Origin: Mesotoga sp. BH458_6_3_2_1
GTDB taxonomy: Bacteria; Thermotogota; Thermotogae; Petrotogales; Kosmotogaceae
Direction of reading: 5' to 3'
DNA length: 64,000 nucleotides
NCBI RefSeq assembly: GCF_003664995.1
Contig: NZ_JFHL01000005.1
Location: forward strand, 1-64,000
Shown here: piece after piece, positions 27,339-37,163 of the stretch
Position numbering within the stretch: position 1 is the stretch's first letter
Layout: each line of letters begins with the position of its first letter
Notes under the pieces: generated by a model
The model's input: the letters and a program-made list of their open reading frames with translations, nothing else
Database searches by the model: none
Told to the model about the DNA's origin: nothing
Program-made: the position numbers and the translations under genes

Positions 27339-28415
27339 CTAAAGAATCTTCAACTCTCTATCTAGATTAGTTAGAACCTCAATTCCATTTTCACAAAAAT
27401 AACAATCGTCTTCTATTCTAACCCCAAATTTACCGGGAAGATAGATACCCGGCTCAATTGTGATGACCGCTCCTGCGGGGATCGGATCGCTGTTCTTCGG
27501 AGACAGACCGGGACCGTCGTGAGTATCCATTCCCAGACTATGGCCAAGGCCGTGACCAAAGAATTCGCCGTAGCCCGCCTCTCCAATTATACTTGCTGCC
27601 ACTTCGTGCAGGCTGCTTCCGATAACCCCTGCCTTTGCAGCTTTCTTTGCTTCAGTCTGCGCTTTGAGAACTGTTTCGTACACTTTCACCATCTCTTCTG
27701 TGGGATCGCCAATACAGTATGTCCTGGTTATGTCGGAATTGTAGCCGTTCACCCTCGCTCCGTAGTCTATCAGGAGGAAATCGCCTTCTTGCAGTTTCCT
27801 TTCAGACGGTCTGCCGTGGACGATCGCGCTTCTCGGCCCGCTGCCGACTATCGTTTCGAAGGCGAGGTTGCCACCTCGTTTTCTTATTTCGTATTCGAGC
27901 GCTGCACAAATCTCTTCTTCAGACCTGCCCGGCTTCACGAAATTAAGAGTCTCTGTGAGCGCATCTTCTGCAATCTTTACGGCGAGTTTGATCCTTTCCA
28001 CTTCTCCCGGCGTTTTGACCATCCGCATATCTTTGAGAAGACCGTCGGCGGGTTTCAATTCAACTCCAAGCTGAGAAAAGACCCTGTTGTAAAACCCCAA
28101 ACTGATCGTTTCTTCTTCAAATCCTACCCGAGTTGCTCCGTCTCTGACCAAAGTCGTCTTAATTATATCCTTGAGTTCGTCGCCGTTCCTGTAAGGAATG
28201 AGTTTGAACTTCGTCTCCATCTCGGCCTGTGTGAAGTATCTCGAATCAGTCACAATGTACTCGTCCTTTGGGGTTACGATCAGAACTGAGAAGGAGCCCG
28301 AAAAGCCAGACAGATACCAGGAGCTGGAGCGGTTGCTTGCCTCCATGTTATAGAGTACAAACCCCTCAAGATTGCATTCTTTCAGCTTCTCTCTAAATCT
28401 TTCGATTCTCGACAT
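27339..28415 (-). CDS. pepQ: M24 family Xaa-Pro aminopeptidase/dipeptidase
   Basis: A 358-residue metallopeptidase removing residues next to proline. The N-terminal creatinase-like domain spans about residues 1-125; the pita-bread domain carries the five metal ligands: Asp in LIDYGAR, Asp in YNSDITRT, His in GHGLGHSLG, Glu in TIEPGIYL and Glu in VRIEDD. ATG 28415 follows CCGGAGGCGGGT. Whether it prefers dipeptides or longer peptides cannot be told from sequence. Its pairing with efp suggests proline-related translation and turnover functions in one operon. Confidence 0.9.
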   Translation of the reverse strand: MSRIERFREKLKECNLEGFVLYNMEASNRSSSWYLSGFSGSFSVLIVTPKDEYIVTDSRYFTQAEMETKFKLIPYRNGDELKDIIKTTLVRDGATRVGFEEETISLGFYNRVFSQLGVELKPADGLLKDMRMVKTPGEVERIKLAVKIAEDALTETLNFVKPGRSEEEICAALEYEIRKRGGNLAFETIVGSGPRSAIVHGRPSERKLQEGDFLLIDYGARVNGYNSDITRTYCIGDPTEEMVKVYETVLKAQTEAKKAAKAGVIGSSLHEVAASIIGEAGYGEFFGHGLGHSLGMDTHDGPGLSPKNSDPIPAGAVITIEPGIYLPGKFGVRIEDDCYFCENGIEVLTNLDRELKIL

Positions 28416-28450
28416 ACCCGCCTCCGGAATTCAGAATGATATTTGATACA

Positions 28451-30922
28451 TCAGAATAGAGTGATCTGATTTCTGTTCATCTTTCCCTTTTTCGATTGCC
28501 TGATCTCCTTTAGATCGTCTGCGGTCAGAACCCTGACTGCCTTGTCGAGGGCAGACTGCTTGGAAATCACCTTCAGGATTTCCTTTGCTCTCGAGAGTAC
28601 GGTCTCGGGAACACCGGCAAGCTTCGCCACCTCTATTCCATGCGAGCTATTCGCTACCCCGTCGATCACTTTGTGGAGAAAGACGATCCCGCTATCGGTC
28701 TCGATTATTCTTACAGTCTTGTTCTTTATGCCCGGGTACATATTGGAAAGTTCGGTCAGCTCGGTGAAATGAGTAGCAAATATCGTGTGGCAGCCGACTG
28801 CTTCGTATATGAATTCCGAAACGGCCCAAGCGATGGAAATTCCGTCAAAGGTACTGGTTCCCCTACCCACTTCATCTAGAATAACTAGACTGTCTTCGGT
28901 TGCCTTCGAGAGGATAGTCGCCGTCTCCATCATCTCCACCAGAAACGTCGATTTGCCGCTAGCCAGTTCATCTCTGGCACCGATTCTCGTGAAGACCCTG
29001 TCGTGGATCGAAAGGAGTGCTTCATCTGCAGGCACAAAAGAACCGACCTGGGCCATGATCGAGAGCAAGGCGACCTGTCGAATGAAAGTCGACTTCCCGC
29101 TCATATTTGGCCCGGTCACTATGAAAAAGTTCTCACTTCTGCTAAGAGATACGTCGTTCGGAGTGAAATCCGAAACGAATCTCTCCACTATCGGATGTCT
29201 GGAATTCGAGATCTTAACCTTTCCGTCGTTCGAAAACCGGGGCCGGGAGTAGTTGTTCTTTCTCGCCACTGCTGCAAGCGACTGAAGAGAATCGATCTCC
29301 GAAAGGACCTTTGAAACAGCCTTAAGTCTCTGTAGAGAGTTCAGGAGCCGCGAGCAAACATCCAGGAAGAGTGCCCTTTCCAGTATCTGAATCTTGTCGT
29401 TTGCGCTCAGAATTTTGTCTTCGAATTCTTTGAGTTCCTCCGTGATATATCGTTCCGAGTTGACTAGGGTCTGCTTTCTAGTGTAGTTCTGGGGCACCTT
29501 GTCCGTCTGACTCTTCGGGACTTCCAGGAAGTAGCCGAAGACTTTGTTGAACTTCACCTTCAAAGAACTTATCCCGGTAGACTTCTTTTCGGCTGCTTCG
29601 ATCGCCTTCATCTTCTCGACGGAGTGCTCGAGAAGGTCGCGAAGAGAATCCAGCTCATGATCGAACCCTTCCCTTATGACCTTTCCGTCGCCAACTGCGG
29701 CAGACGGCTCATCCATGATACTGCGCTGAAGAAGAGCGAGTTCTTCGGGAAAAAGCTCCAGCCGATCGTTCAACCTTTCGAAGGACGCTTCAGTTGAAAT
29801 CAGCTCTTTGATCAGAGGAAGTGCCGCCAGAGAGGTTCTTAACGATTGGAGATCTCTGGGGGTAGTCTTGTCCGTTGAAAGCCGCGTTGTGATCCTTTCG
29901 ATATCGAATACATTTTCAAAATACTCTCTCAGCTCATCGAGGAGGTGACGGTCAGAATAGAAAGTCTGAACCGCATCGAGCCTCTCCTCTATCTTCTCTC
30001 TGTCGGTCAGGGGCGAGAGTAGCCACTGCCTCAGCCGTCTTCTTCCCATTCCAGTAATCGTTTCGTCGAGGATTTCGAATAGAGAGCCCTTTCTCTCAAG
30101 ACGAAAGAGATTGAGGTTTTCAATTGTAGAGGCGTCAAGCTGCATCGAATCGGATTTTCTGATAACTCTCGGAAGGGAAAGATGTTTCATCGGACCGAAA
30201 TTGATCGTTTCCAAATACTTGAACAGAGCTCCGAGAACTTCAATCTCTTTGTTATTCAGCTCAAGATGATCTATGGAGGCAATCGAATAGAACTCCTTCA
30301 CGTAGTTGATGCCCGATGAAAGAGCAAAATGCCAGTCTTCAACTATTTCAATCATCGCGAAAGTGATCTCGGAAATCTCCCGCTTCAGTGCCTTCAAGCT
30401 CTCCCGCAGAAGTATCTGTGAGGGTCCAGTTGCTGCGATGAAGTCTTTCATCGATTCGAGGTCATCGGCGGCAGAAAGGGCCACTTCGCCCGTTGAAACA
30501 TCTGCCGTGGCCATTATGAAGAGTTCGTCCGCTTCTCCCACGGCGATGATGTAATTGTTCTCGGATTCAGGAAGCAACTCGTCTTCAACGATCGTTCCCG
30601 GAGTGACAACTCTTGTGACCTCTCGTTTCACAAGGCCCTTTGCGAATGCCGGATCTTCCGTCTGTTCGCAGATTGCAACTTTGTAACCTGCAGTCACCAG
30701 CTTTTTGAGATAGCCGTTTATCGAGTGGTAAGGTACGCCGGCCATCGGGACTCCGTTTCTCGAAGTGAGCACTATCTGCAGCTCTTTAGAAACCAGCTTC
30801 GCGTCGTCGAGGAAGGTCTCGTAGAAATCTCCCAACCTGAAGAGAACCAGGCAGTCCTTGTAGCTGTTCTTGACTTCAAGGTACTGTTTCATCATCGGTG
30901 TCATTTCGGCCACGTCATTCAC
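28451..30922 (-). CDS. mutS: DNA mismatch repair protein MutS
   Basis: An 823-residue MutS. The mismatch-recognition domain has the Phe-x-Glu motif in RLGDFYETF; connector, lever and clamp domains follow; the ATPase has Walker A GPNMSGKSTF, Walker B VILDEVGRGTSTFDG and the ABC-like ARDELASGKSTF. GTG 30922 is used, with GTG 30913 as an alternative that has a better-spaced GGAG. A terminator-like hairpin lies between it and clpP, so it may be partly uncoupled from upstream genes. MutL is not in the window. Confidence 0.96.
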   Translation of the reverse strand: MNDVAEMTPMMKQYLEVKNSYKDCLVLFRLGDFYETFLDDAKLVSKELQIVLTSRNGVPMAGVPYHSINGYLKKLVTAGYKVAICEQTEDPAFAKGLVKREVTRVVTPGTIVEDELLPESENNYIIAVGEADELFIMATADVSTGEVALSAADDLESMKDFIAATGPSQILLRESLKALKREISEITFAMIEIVEDWHFALSSGINYVKEFYSIASIDHLELNNKEIEVLGALFKYLETINFGPMKHLSLPRVIRKSDSMQLDASTIENLNLFRLERKGSLFEILDETITGMGRRRLRQWLLSPLTDREKIEERLDAVQTFYSDRHLLDELREYFENVFDIERITTRLSTDKTTPRDLQSLRTSLAALPLIKELISTEASFERLNDRLELFPEELALLQRSIMDEPSAAVGDGKVIREGFDHELDSLRDLLEHSVEKMKAIEAAEKKSTGISSLKVKFNKVFGYFLEVPKSQTDKVPQNYTRKQTLVNSERYITEELKEFEDKILSANDKIQILERALFLDVCSRLLNSLQRLKAVSKVLSEIDSLQSLAAVARKNNYSRPRFSNDGKVKISNSRHPIVERFVSDFTPNDVSLSRSENFFIVTGPNMSGKSTFIRQVALLSIMAQVGSFVPADEALLSIHDRVFTRIGARDELASGKSTFLVEMMETATILSKATEDSLVILDEVGRGTSTFDGISIAWAVSEFIYEAVGCHTIFATHFTELTELSNMYPGIKNKTVRIIETDSGIVFLHKVIDGVANSSHGIEVAKLAGVPETVLSRAKEILKVISKQSALDKAVRVLTADDLKEIRQSKKGKMNRNQITLF

Positions 30923-30934
30923 TCCGGATACATC

Positions 30935-30957
30935 AAAAGCCGGCGCTCAGCGCCGGC
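30935..30957 (-). terminator. Terminator or attenuator hairpin between clpP and mutS
   Basis: GCCGGCGC-TGA-GCGCCGGC (perfect 8-bp stem) followed on the minus strand by TTTTGATG. It sits 17 bp after the clpP stop and just before the mutS ribosome site, so it should end or attenuate clpP transcripts. Confidence 0.7.
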
Positions 30958-30973
30958 CACTTATGCTTCTCTT

Positions 30974-31591
30974 TTATTCCTTGCCTTTTTCTTTTGGCTT
31001 CTGTTCGATGACTTTATCTATCATCCCGTATTCGACTGCTTCAACAGAGCTCATAAAGAAGTCTCTGTCTGCGTCCTTTTCTATCTTCTTTATTGACTGA
31101 CCAGTATGCTTGGCAAGGATCTTGTTCAGTTCGTCCCTGAGATAGAGAATCTCCTTGGCCCTGATTTCGATATCCTTGGCCACTCCCTCTGCTCCACCGA
31201 AGGGCTGATGAATCATTACCCTGGAGTTCGGAAGAGCAAACCTCTTTCCCTTTGTTCCGCCGGCAAGGAGTATCGCGCCCATAGAGGCGGCCATGCCTAT
31301 GCAGATTGTAGAGATGTCGGGCTTTATGTACTGCATTGTGTCATAAATCGCCAGACCGGAAGTGATCGAGCCACCCGGGCTGTTGATATATAGGTTTATA
31401 TCCTTCTCCGGGTCCTGGGACTCGAGAAAGAGCAGCTGTGCGACCACGATATTAGAGACTTCATCGTCGATTGGCCAGCCGAGAAAGACTATTCTTTCGG
31501 AAAGCAGTTTGGTGTAAATATCAAAAATCCTTTCTCCCCTTCCTCTGTCTTCCACTACGTAAGGGACGAAAGGTGCCATGTTTATGTCCAT
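30974..31591 (-). CDS. clpP: ATP-dependent Clp protease proteolytic subunit
   Basis: A 205-residue serine protease forming a tetradecameric barrel with Clp ATPases. The catalytic triad is Ser103 (GMAASMGA), His128 (VMIHQP) and Asp177 (DRDFFM); [14 protein letters not shown] is the oligomer/substrate loop. ATG 31591 follows AGGAGGTC. It lies 9 bp behind the remA-like gene. No clpX is present nearby, and a hairpin separates it from mutS. Confidence 0.96.
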   Translation of the reverse strand: MDINMAPFVPYVVEDRGRGERIFDIYTKLLSERIVFLGWPIDDEVSNIVVAQLLFLESQDPEKDINLYINSPGGSITSGLAIYDTMQYIKPDISTICIGMAASMGAILLAGGTKGKRFALPNSRVMIHQPFGGAEGVAKDIEIRAKEILYLRDELNKILAKHTGQSIKKIEKDADRDFFMSSVEAVEYGMIDKVIEQKPKEKGKE

Positions 31592-31599
31592 AAGACCTC

Positions 31600-31839
31600 C
31601 TAATTCGTGAAGAGTTTTTCTATGATTTTCTTTGGCGGAAGAAAGGAGAAAATTATATGACCGCTGTCCGTTATCAGTATGGCCTTAGTCCTCTTTCCGA
31701 AAGTAAGGTTCACGATCTTTCCGGTCTCCATACCGAGCTGTTTGAGCCTTCGAACGGCCGAGCTTTCAATAGGAAGAACGGCCAGAATCCTATCCCTTAC
31801 CACAAAGGACTCAAAACCAACGTTGACAACGCGATCCAC
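31600..31839 (-). CDS. remA: RemA/DUF370 family regulatory protein
   Basis: A 79-residue DUF370 protein: [20 protein letters not shown], then [19 protein letters not shown], matches the RemA pattern. In Bacillus RemA is an oligomeric DNA-binding activator of biofilm-matrix genes; a similar role here is only inference. GTG 31839 is preceded by a GGGGGAAAG sequence. It opens the long minus-strand run, divergent from obg, with an inverted repeat in the shared spacer that could be an autoregulatory site. Confidence 0.82.
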   Translation of the reverse strand: MDRVVNVGFESFVVRDRILAVLPIESSAVRRLKQLGMETGKIVNLTFGKRTKAILITDSGHIIFSFLPPKKIIEKLFTN

Positions 31840-31857
31840 TTCTACTTTCCCCCTTCC

Positions 31858-31872
31858 AATAACAATGTTATT
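31858..31872. promoter_or_regulatory. Inverted repeat AATAAC-AAT-GTTATT in the remA-obg spacer
   Basis: Perfect 6-bp arms around 3 nt, in the 66-bp spacer between divergent remA-like and obg genes, overlapping a TATAAC sequence that could be a -10 box for obg. Candidate operator. Confidence 0.4.
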
Positions 31873-31905
31873 ATAACATAATGGAGATACGGCGGAGGTG
31901 TTCCA

Positions 31906-33225
31906 ATGCTAGCTAACGATCAGGAAAGCCTCGTTGATACGGGGCGGATTTACGTCAAGGCGGGAGATGGAGGTAACGGCTCTGTCTCCTTCAGGAGAGA
32001 GAAGTACATACCGTTCGGAGGCCCGGATGGTGGAGATGGCGGCAGAGGAGGTCACGTCTTTCTCAGATCGACCAATTCAATAAACACGCTCTATGAATTC
32101 AAGCACAAGAGAAGATTCATCGCCCAAAGCGGGGAGAGCGGCCACGGTTCAAACATGGCCGGAAAGAAGGGAAAGGATCTGGTCATAAGAGTGCCCGTTG
32201 GGACGATTGCATATGACGCAGAGAGTGGAGAGATCATTGCAGACCTCTGTAATCCCGGTCAAATCGTCGCTATTGCCAGAGGCGGAAAGGGAGGAAGAGG
32301 CAACGCGAGGTTCGTTTCTTCAACGAATCAGGCGCCCAAGGCCGCAGAAAATGGCGAACCCGGCGAGGAACTCTTCGTTCGACTTGAGCTGAAGATTCTA
32401 GCCGATGTCGCACTGGTCGGGTTTCCAAACGTCGGAAAATCGACGCTCATATCCGTTATATCTAATGCGAGACCGAAGATAGCAAATTATCACTTCACTA
32501 CTCTCTCGCCCAATCTCGGAGTTGTTATGGCCAATTACGAGCAGGGATATATAGTGGCCGATGTGCCCGGGTTAATCAAAGGAGCACATGAGGGTATTGG
32601 ACTGGGGCATAAATTCTTGAGGCACATCGAACGGTGTAAAACAATCGTTCATCTTCTGGACATCTCAGAGAGCGAGGAAAGAGATTTCATTCAGGATTAC
32701 AGAGATATACGTTACGAACTGGAATTCTACAAGCAAGAGCTTGCAGATAAGCCCGAGATTATTGTCGCGAACAAGTGCGATCTCATTACAGAAGAAGAGA
32801 GGCGGAAGAGGCTTCAACTATTCAAAGAAAGCACCGGCAAAGAGATAATTCCTATTTCGGCGGCGACTCACGAGGGAGTTCAGCCTCTGAAAGAGGCGAT
32901 CTGGAAGTATATCGAAAGAGATCCCTCGTACTTCTCATACATGAAGGCCGATGAGGAGAGCCCTCTGCCTCAAGTCGAACCCGTCGTCCTAACGGCACCC
33001 TACCCCGAGGATTTCAGAGTGGAGAAGGACTCTTCCGGAAGGTATGTGGTTCTGGGACCGGCAGTCGATTTCTACGTGAGAAAGATCAGGGCCTTCAAGT
33101 ACAGAGACCGTTTCATAATGGATAAGCTGGAGAAGGGCGGTCTTTCTTCGAAGCTTAGAAACGCCGGCATAATGGAAGGAGATACTGTAGTAATAGATGA
33201 CAGAGAGTATGTGTTCAAAGACTAG
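31906..33225 (+). CDS. obg: GTPase Obg/CgtA
   Basis: A 439-residue GTPase of 50S assembly and stress control. The glycine-rich Obg domain occupies about residues 10-165 (KAGDGGNGSVSFRREKYIP, GGPDGGDGGRGG), followed by the G domain (GFPNVGKST, DVPGLIKGAH, NKCD, SAATHEG) and a C-terminal OCT domain (PYPEDFRVEKD, RAFKYRDRFIMDKLEKGG). ATG 31906 follows GGCGGAGGTG. It overlaps nadD, and dus follows, giving an obg-nadD-dus unit. Confidence 0.96.
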   Translation: MLANDQESLVDTGRIYVKAGDGGNGSVSFRREKYIPFGGPDGGDGGRGGHVFLRSTNSINTLYEFKHKRRFIAQSGESGHGSNMAGKKGKDLVIRVPVGTIAYDAESGEIIADLCNPGQIVAIARGGKGGRGNARFVSSTNQAPKAAENGEPGEELFVRLELKILADVALVGFPNVGKSTLISVISNARPKIANYHFTTLSPNLGVVMANYEQGYIVADVPGLIKGAHEGIGLGHKFLRHIERCKTIVHLLDISESEERDFIQDYRDIRYELEFYKQELADKPEIIVANKCDLITEEERRKRLQLFKESTGKEIIPISAATHEGVQPLKEAIWKYIERDPSYFSYMKADEESPLPQVEPVVLTAPYPEDFRVEKDSSGRYVVLGPAVDFYVRKIRAFKYRDRFIMDKLEKGGLSSKLRNAGIMEGDTVVIDDREYVFKD

Positions 33226-33781
33226 AATCGGAATCTTTGGCGGTTCCTTCGATCCCGTACATACGGGCCATCTTGTCGTAGCAATACGGGCGATCGAACA
33301 GCTGGAACTGGACAGACTTTACGTTATTCCTGCGTACATGCCCCCTCACAAGGTCTCCAGTACGACCTCTCCATTTGAGATCAGAATGAGATGGCTCGAA
33401 ACGGTTTTCGAAGGAATCGATGAAGCTTACGTGTCGGACTATGAAAGGGAAAGAGGGGGGATCTCCTATTCTCTCTTCACGGTTAGGCACTTCTCGAAAC
33501 TTCACAGTTGCAGACCCTTTCTAATCGTTGGCGAAGACAGCTTCGTCTCCCTCGACACCTGGTTTGAATACGAGGCTCTTCTCGAAGAAGCGACGATCGC
33601 GGTCTACCCAAGAAGTATCACAGAGAGAGACCATTCCTTCGACGGGCAGGTAATCTGGCTTGACGCGCCTCGATTCGACATATCTTCGACTGAAATTCGC
33701 AAGAGAATTAAGGAAGGGAAATCGGTTGTCGGGCTGGTCCCGGATTCAATACTCGACGAGGTCCAGTCTTTCTATGAATAA
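33209..33781 (+). CDS. nadD: Nicotinate-nucleotide adenylyltransferase
   Basis: A 190-residue nucleotidyltransferase making deamido-NAD from NaMN and ATP. It has the (H/T)xGH signature in GIFGGSFDPVHTGHL, PAYMPPHK, VGEDSF and the C-terminal FDISSTEIRKRIKEG motif. Start assignment is uncertain: ATG 33197 and ATG 33209 both lie in the 3' end of obg; I chose the one giving MCSKTRIGIFGG. Obg-nadD adjacency is common in bacteria. The stop overlaps the dus start by 8 bp. Confidence 0.93.
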   Translation: MCSKTRIGIFGGSFDPVHTGHLVVAIRAIEQLELDRLYVIPAYMPPHKVSSTTSPFEIRMRWLETVFEGIDEAYVSDYERERGGISYSLFTVRHFSKLHSCRPFLIVGEDSFVSLDTWFEYEALLEEATIAVYPRSITERDHSFDGQVIWLDAPRFDISSTEIRKRIKEGKSVVGLVPDSILDEVQSFYE

Positions 33782-34712
33782 GCAGATCGGGCTGTCGCCG
33801 ATGGCCGGTTACACGGACGTGACAATGAGGGAGCTTTCCGTCGAATGGGGGGCCGACTTCGTTTTCAGCGAAATGATCAGCGCCGAGGGCGCGTTGAGAT
33901 CTTCGGGAAAGACCGATGAACTTGTCCCGTCAACTCCGACCAGGATTCAGCTTTTCGGTTCGAACGTATCGAGGATGGCCAAAGCCGCGGCGAAACTCTC
34001 GAATGTGGCAACCTGGATTGACATAAACGCCGGATGCCCCGTAAGAAAAGTGACTCGAAAAGGCGCCGGAAGCGCCTTGCTGAAGACCCCGGAAAAGATC
34101 GCGGAAATGATCATCGCTTTGAAGAATACCGTAGAAGTGCCTGTCTCAGTGAAGATAAGACTGGGCTTCGACTGCATCGAGAGTGAAGAGATTATCTATC
34201 CGATTATGAAGGCAAGGCCGGAAGCGGTTTTCGTGCACGGCAGGACAGTCGCACAAGCATATTCGGGCTCTGCAAACTGGGAGGAGATCGACAGGATATC
34301 TCTTTTGCTTCACGGGGAAGGCATACTCTCTTACGGTTCGGGAGACATGTTCACTCCGGAGGCGATCGTGAACGCGTTAAGAAGTTACTCTGTCGATGGC
34401 GTGGTAGTCGCCAGGGGCGCCATCGGCAACCCCTGGATCTTCAGACAGAGTAAGGATCTTATACGGAAGGGCTTTTACGATGACCCTGATCTATCTGAGA
34501 GACTCGGTCATTTTTCGGCGCATCTGGAGTTGCTCGGAAAGAGAGTAGGCGAAGAGCAGGCAATTAGAGAGCTTCGAAAGTCCTTCGCCGGATACACTAG
34601 AAATGTTCGCAACGGCGCCAGGCTCAGAACGGAATACATGAAGTGCAGTTCAATGGAAGATGTACGAGATTTTCTCACAGTCTACGGAACCGTTAACAGC
34701 AGTATAAGATAA
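33774..34712 (+). CDS. dus: tRNA-dihydrouridine synthase
   Basis: A 312-residue FMN-dependent TIM barrel that reduces uridines in tRNA D-loops. ATG 33774 gives MNKQIGLSPMAGYTD, the usual N-terminus; longer extensions overlap nadD. The catalytic Cys is in DINAGCPVRKVTRKGAGSAL; the phosphate/FMN segments are VSVKIRLGF, FVHGRTVAQ and VVVARGAIGNPWIF. The subfamily (DusB-like) cannot be fixed by eye. Overlap with nadD indicates cotranscription. Confidence 0.93.
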   Translation: MNKQIGLSPMAGYTDVTMRELSVEWGADFVFSEMISAEGALRSSGKTDELVPSTPTRIQLFGSNVSRMAKAAAKLSNVATWIDINAGCPVRKVTRKGAGSALLKTPEKIAEMIIALKNTVEVPVSVKIRLGFDCIESEEIIYPIMKARPEAVFVHGRTVAQAYSGSANWEEIDRISLLLHGEGILSYGSGDMFTPEAIVNALRSYSVDGVVVARGAIGNPWIFRQSKDLIRKGFYDDPDLSERLGHFSAHLELLGKRVGEEQAIRELRKSFAGYTRNVRNGARLRTEYMKCSSMEDVRDFLTVYGTVNSSIR

Positions 34713-34827
34713 TTCTGGCCTTTCCAGCACTTCCATTTGCTCATAGCCGCCTCAGAACCAACTTCAAAAAGTCAGAAAGCTATTCTAGACTGGTGATATA
34801 CGAATATTGTGTCAAGGAGGAATACCT

Positions 34828-35874
34828 TTGGAATCTGATACTATGGTCGCAATAGTTAAAGAGAAGCCTGGAATTGGATTTTCCTTGAAAAGAGTGCCGG
34901 TGCCGAACGAGCTCGGTCCCCATGACGTGCTGGTCAAAGTCAAACGAGCTTCGATTTGCGGGACGGATGTCCATATTTACAATTGGGACAAGTGGTCTCA
35001 GGAGAGAATTCGACCGCCTCAGATAGGCGGTCATGAGTTCACCGGAGAGGTCGTTAAGACCGGAAAGGAAGTTACGTCGGTTTCGATTGGAGACTCGGTG
35101 GTTTCCGAGACCCACATACCGTGTCAGAAATGCCTTCAGTGCAGGACCGGCAAGATGCACATATGCAAGAACATGCAGATTCTCGGTGTGCACAGGGACG
35201 GAGTCTTCGCAGAATATGTGAGGGTCCCCGAGGTTGTCTTATGGAAGGTAGATCCTTCGATCCTTCCGGAATATGCTTCGATAATGGAGCCCTTCGGCAA
35301 TGCCGTTCATACAGCGCTAGTGACTGATCTCACCGGAAAGAATGTCCTGATTACTGGGGCCGGACCTATCGGAGTGATGGCGGTAGCGGTGGCGAAGGTT
35401 GCAGGGGCGGCGCAAGTAATCGTCTCTGAGATCAAAGAGTTCAGAAAGGATCTGGCGAGAAAGATGGGAGCCGATATAGTGATCGATCCGTCAGAAGAGG
35501 ATCTTCCTTCCAGAGTGAGAGCCCTTACCGAAGACAACGGAGCCGATGTGCTTCTCGAGATGTCGGGAAACTCTACGGCCTTCATTCAGGGTCTTCAGAG
35601 TCTTACTAACGGGGCCGTCGTTTCTCTTCTCGGAGTCTTTCCCGGTGAGTTATTATTTGATGTAAACGGGCTGTTCACTTTCAAGGGTCTGACTATGTAC
35701 GGTATTACGGGGAGAAAGATGTTCGAGACCTGGCAGGTCGCGACTCAGCTGCTTAAGAACAGTAGAATCGACCTTTCGCCTGTCGTCACTCACATTCTTA
35801 CCGCAGATAGATTCGAAGAGGGTTTTGATGTCATGATGAGAGGTATTTCCGGAAAGGTAATCCTTGAATTCTGA
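34828..35874 (+). CDS. tdh: L-threonine 3-dehydrogenase
   Basis: A 348-residue zinc medium-chain dehydrogenase oxidising threonine to 2-amino-3-oxobutyrate with NAD. Catalytic zinc ligands lie in SICGTDVH and GGHEF; the structural zinc loop has four Cys (HIPCQKCLQCRTGKMHICKN). The Rossmann motif is ITGAGPIGVMAVAV. TTG 34828 is chosen because AAGGAGG ends exactly 7 nt before it; no ATG fits that site. Kbl follows 23 bp downstream, so the pair converts threonine to glycine and acetyl-CoA. Confidence 0.94.
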   Translation: MESDTMVAIVKEKPGIGFSLKRVPVPNELGPHDVLVKVKRASICGTDVHIYNWDKWSQERIRPPQIGGHEFTGEVVKTGKEVTSVSIGDSVVSETHIPCQKCLQCRTGKMHICKNMQILGVHRDGVFAEYVRVPEVVLWKVDPSILPEYASIMEPFGNAVHTALVTDLTGKNVLITGAGPIGVMAVAVAKVAGAAQVIVSEIKEFRKDLARKMGADIVIDPSEEDLPSRVRALTEDNGADVLLEMSGNSTAFIQGLQSLTNGAVVSLLGVFPGELLFDVNGLFTFKGLTMYGITGRKMFETWQVATQLLKNSRIDLSPVVTHILTADRFEEGFDVMMRGISGKVILEF

Positions 35875-35897
35875 ATTGACTTGTCGGAGGTGTTTGG

Positions 35898-37082
35898 ATG
35901 TTTGATTTTGATGTTCTTAAACGGGAAATGGAGGAGCTTGAGGAGAAGGGTCTGCTCGTCAAGATAAGGACACTTGAATCGCCTCAGGGTGCCTGGCTGA
36001 ACATCGAGGGGAAGAAAGTTCTTAACATGTGCTCAAACAATTACCTTGGACTGTGTTTCGACGAAGAGCTCAAGGAGGCGGCGATCGACGGCATAAGAAA
36101 GTGGGGAGTTGGACCCGGAGCCGTTAGGTCGATCGCGGGAACACTCGAATTGCACAACGAGCTCGAAAGGGAACTGGCAAAGTTCAAGAGGGTCGAATCT
36201 ACGCTGGTTGTCCAGTCGGGCTTCAATGCAAACCAGTCGGTAATTGCGCCGATCGTTACTGAAGAGGACGCTATTCTCTCCGATGAACTGAACCACGCAA
36301 GCATAATTGACGGAGTCAGGCTGACGAAAGCCATGAGATATGTCTGGAAGCATAAGGATGTGAACGACCTGGAGACTCAGCTGAGAAAGGCCGAGTCCGA
36401 CGGGGCCAGGAGAAAGCTGGTAATAACGGACGGCGTTTTTTCGATGGATGGAGATCTTGCTCCGCTTCCCGAGATTGTCGAAAAGACGAACAAATACGGA
36501 GCGATTCTGATGGTGGACGACGCTCACGGCGAAGGTGTTCTCGGAAGCCATGGAAGGGGCATAGTCGACCACTTCGGATTGCATGGAAGCGTAGATATCG
36601 AGGTCGGGACTCTTTCGAAGGCCTTTGGAATAGTGGGAGGCTTTGTCGCCGGCAAGAAGACACTGATCGATTATCTGAAGCAGAAGGCGCGTCCATTCCT
36701 CTTCAGTTCATCACTGTCTCCGGCCGAAACCGCAGCCGCCATCGCGGCCGTGAGGAAGCTTTCTTCATCTGACGAACTGGTCAAGACGCTGTGGAGCAAC
36801 GCGGGCTATTTCAAGGATCAGCTCAAGGCGCTCGGTTTCGATACGGGACATACTGAGACTCCGATAACTCCTGTTATGCTTTACGACGCGAAGCTTTCCT
36901 CGACATTCTCAAAAAGACTCTTTGAAGAGTCCATATTTGCAAGTTCGATCGGCTTCCCAACCGTTCCCAAGGGAAAGGCAAGAATAAGAGTCATGATAAG
37001 CGCTTCCCACTCGAGGAAGGATCTGGACTTTGCAGTCTCCAAGTTCGAACTGATCGGGAAGGAACTTGGCGTCATAAAGTAA
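35898..37082 (+). CDS. kbl: Glycine C-acetyltransferase (2-amino-3-ketobutyrate CoA ligase)
   Basis: A 394-residue PLP enzyme of the alpha-oxoamine synthase family that splits 2-amino-3-oxobutyrate with CoA into glycine and acetyl-CoA. Key features: [54 protein letters not shown] and the PLP-binding Lys in [16 protein letters not shown] 35898 follows GTCGGAGGTG. It completes the tdh-kbl threonine route and ends before a terminator-like hairpin at 37125. Confidence 0.95.
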   Translation: MFDFDVLKREMEELEEKGLLVKIRTLESPQGAWLNIEGKKVLNMCSNNYLGLCFDEELKEAAIDGIRKWGVGPGAVRSIAGTLELHNELERELAKFKRVESTLVVQSGFNANQSVIAPIVTEEDAILSDELNHASIIDGVRLTKAMRYVWKHKDVNDLETQLRKAESDGARRKLVITDGVFSMDGDLAPLPEIVEKTNKYGAILMVDDAHGEGVLGSHGRGIVDHFGLHGSVDIEVGTLSKAFGIVGGFVAGKKTLIDYLKQKARPFLFSSSLSPAETAAAIAAVRKLSSSDELVKTLWSNAGYFKDQLKALGFDTGHTETPITPVMLYDAKLSSTFSKRLFEESIFASSIGFPTVPKGKARIRVMISASHSRKDLDFAVSKFELIGKELGVIK

Positions 37083-37124
37083 AAACACGGCTTTAACTTC
37101 AGTTGAATATAATCTTTGTTGTTG

Positions 37125-37148
37125 CAGCGGCAATGGCCGCTGCTTTTC
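37125..37148 (+). terminator. Terminator or attenuator hairpin after kbl
   Basis: GCAGCGGC-AATG-GCCGCTGC (perfect 8-bp stem, 4-nt loop) followed by TTTT. It ends two bases before the GGAGGTG ribosome site of the next gene, so it may end kbl transcripts or attenuate the exchanger gene. Confidence 0.65.
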
Positions 37149-37163
37149 GTGGAGGTGAAACGC

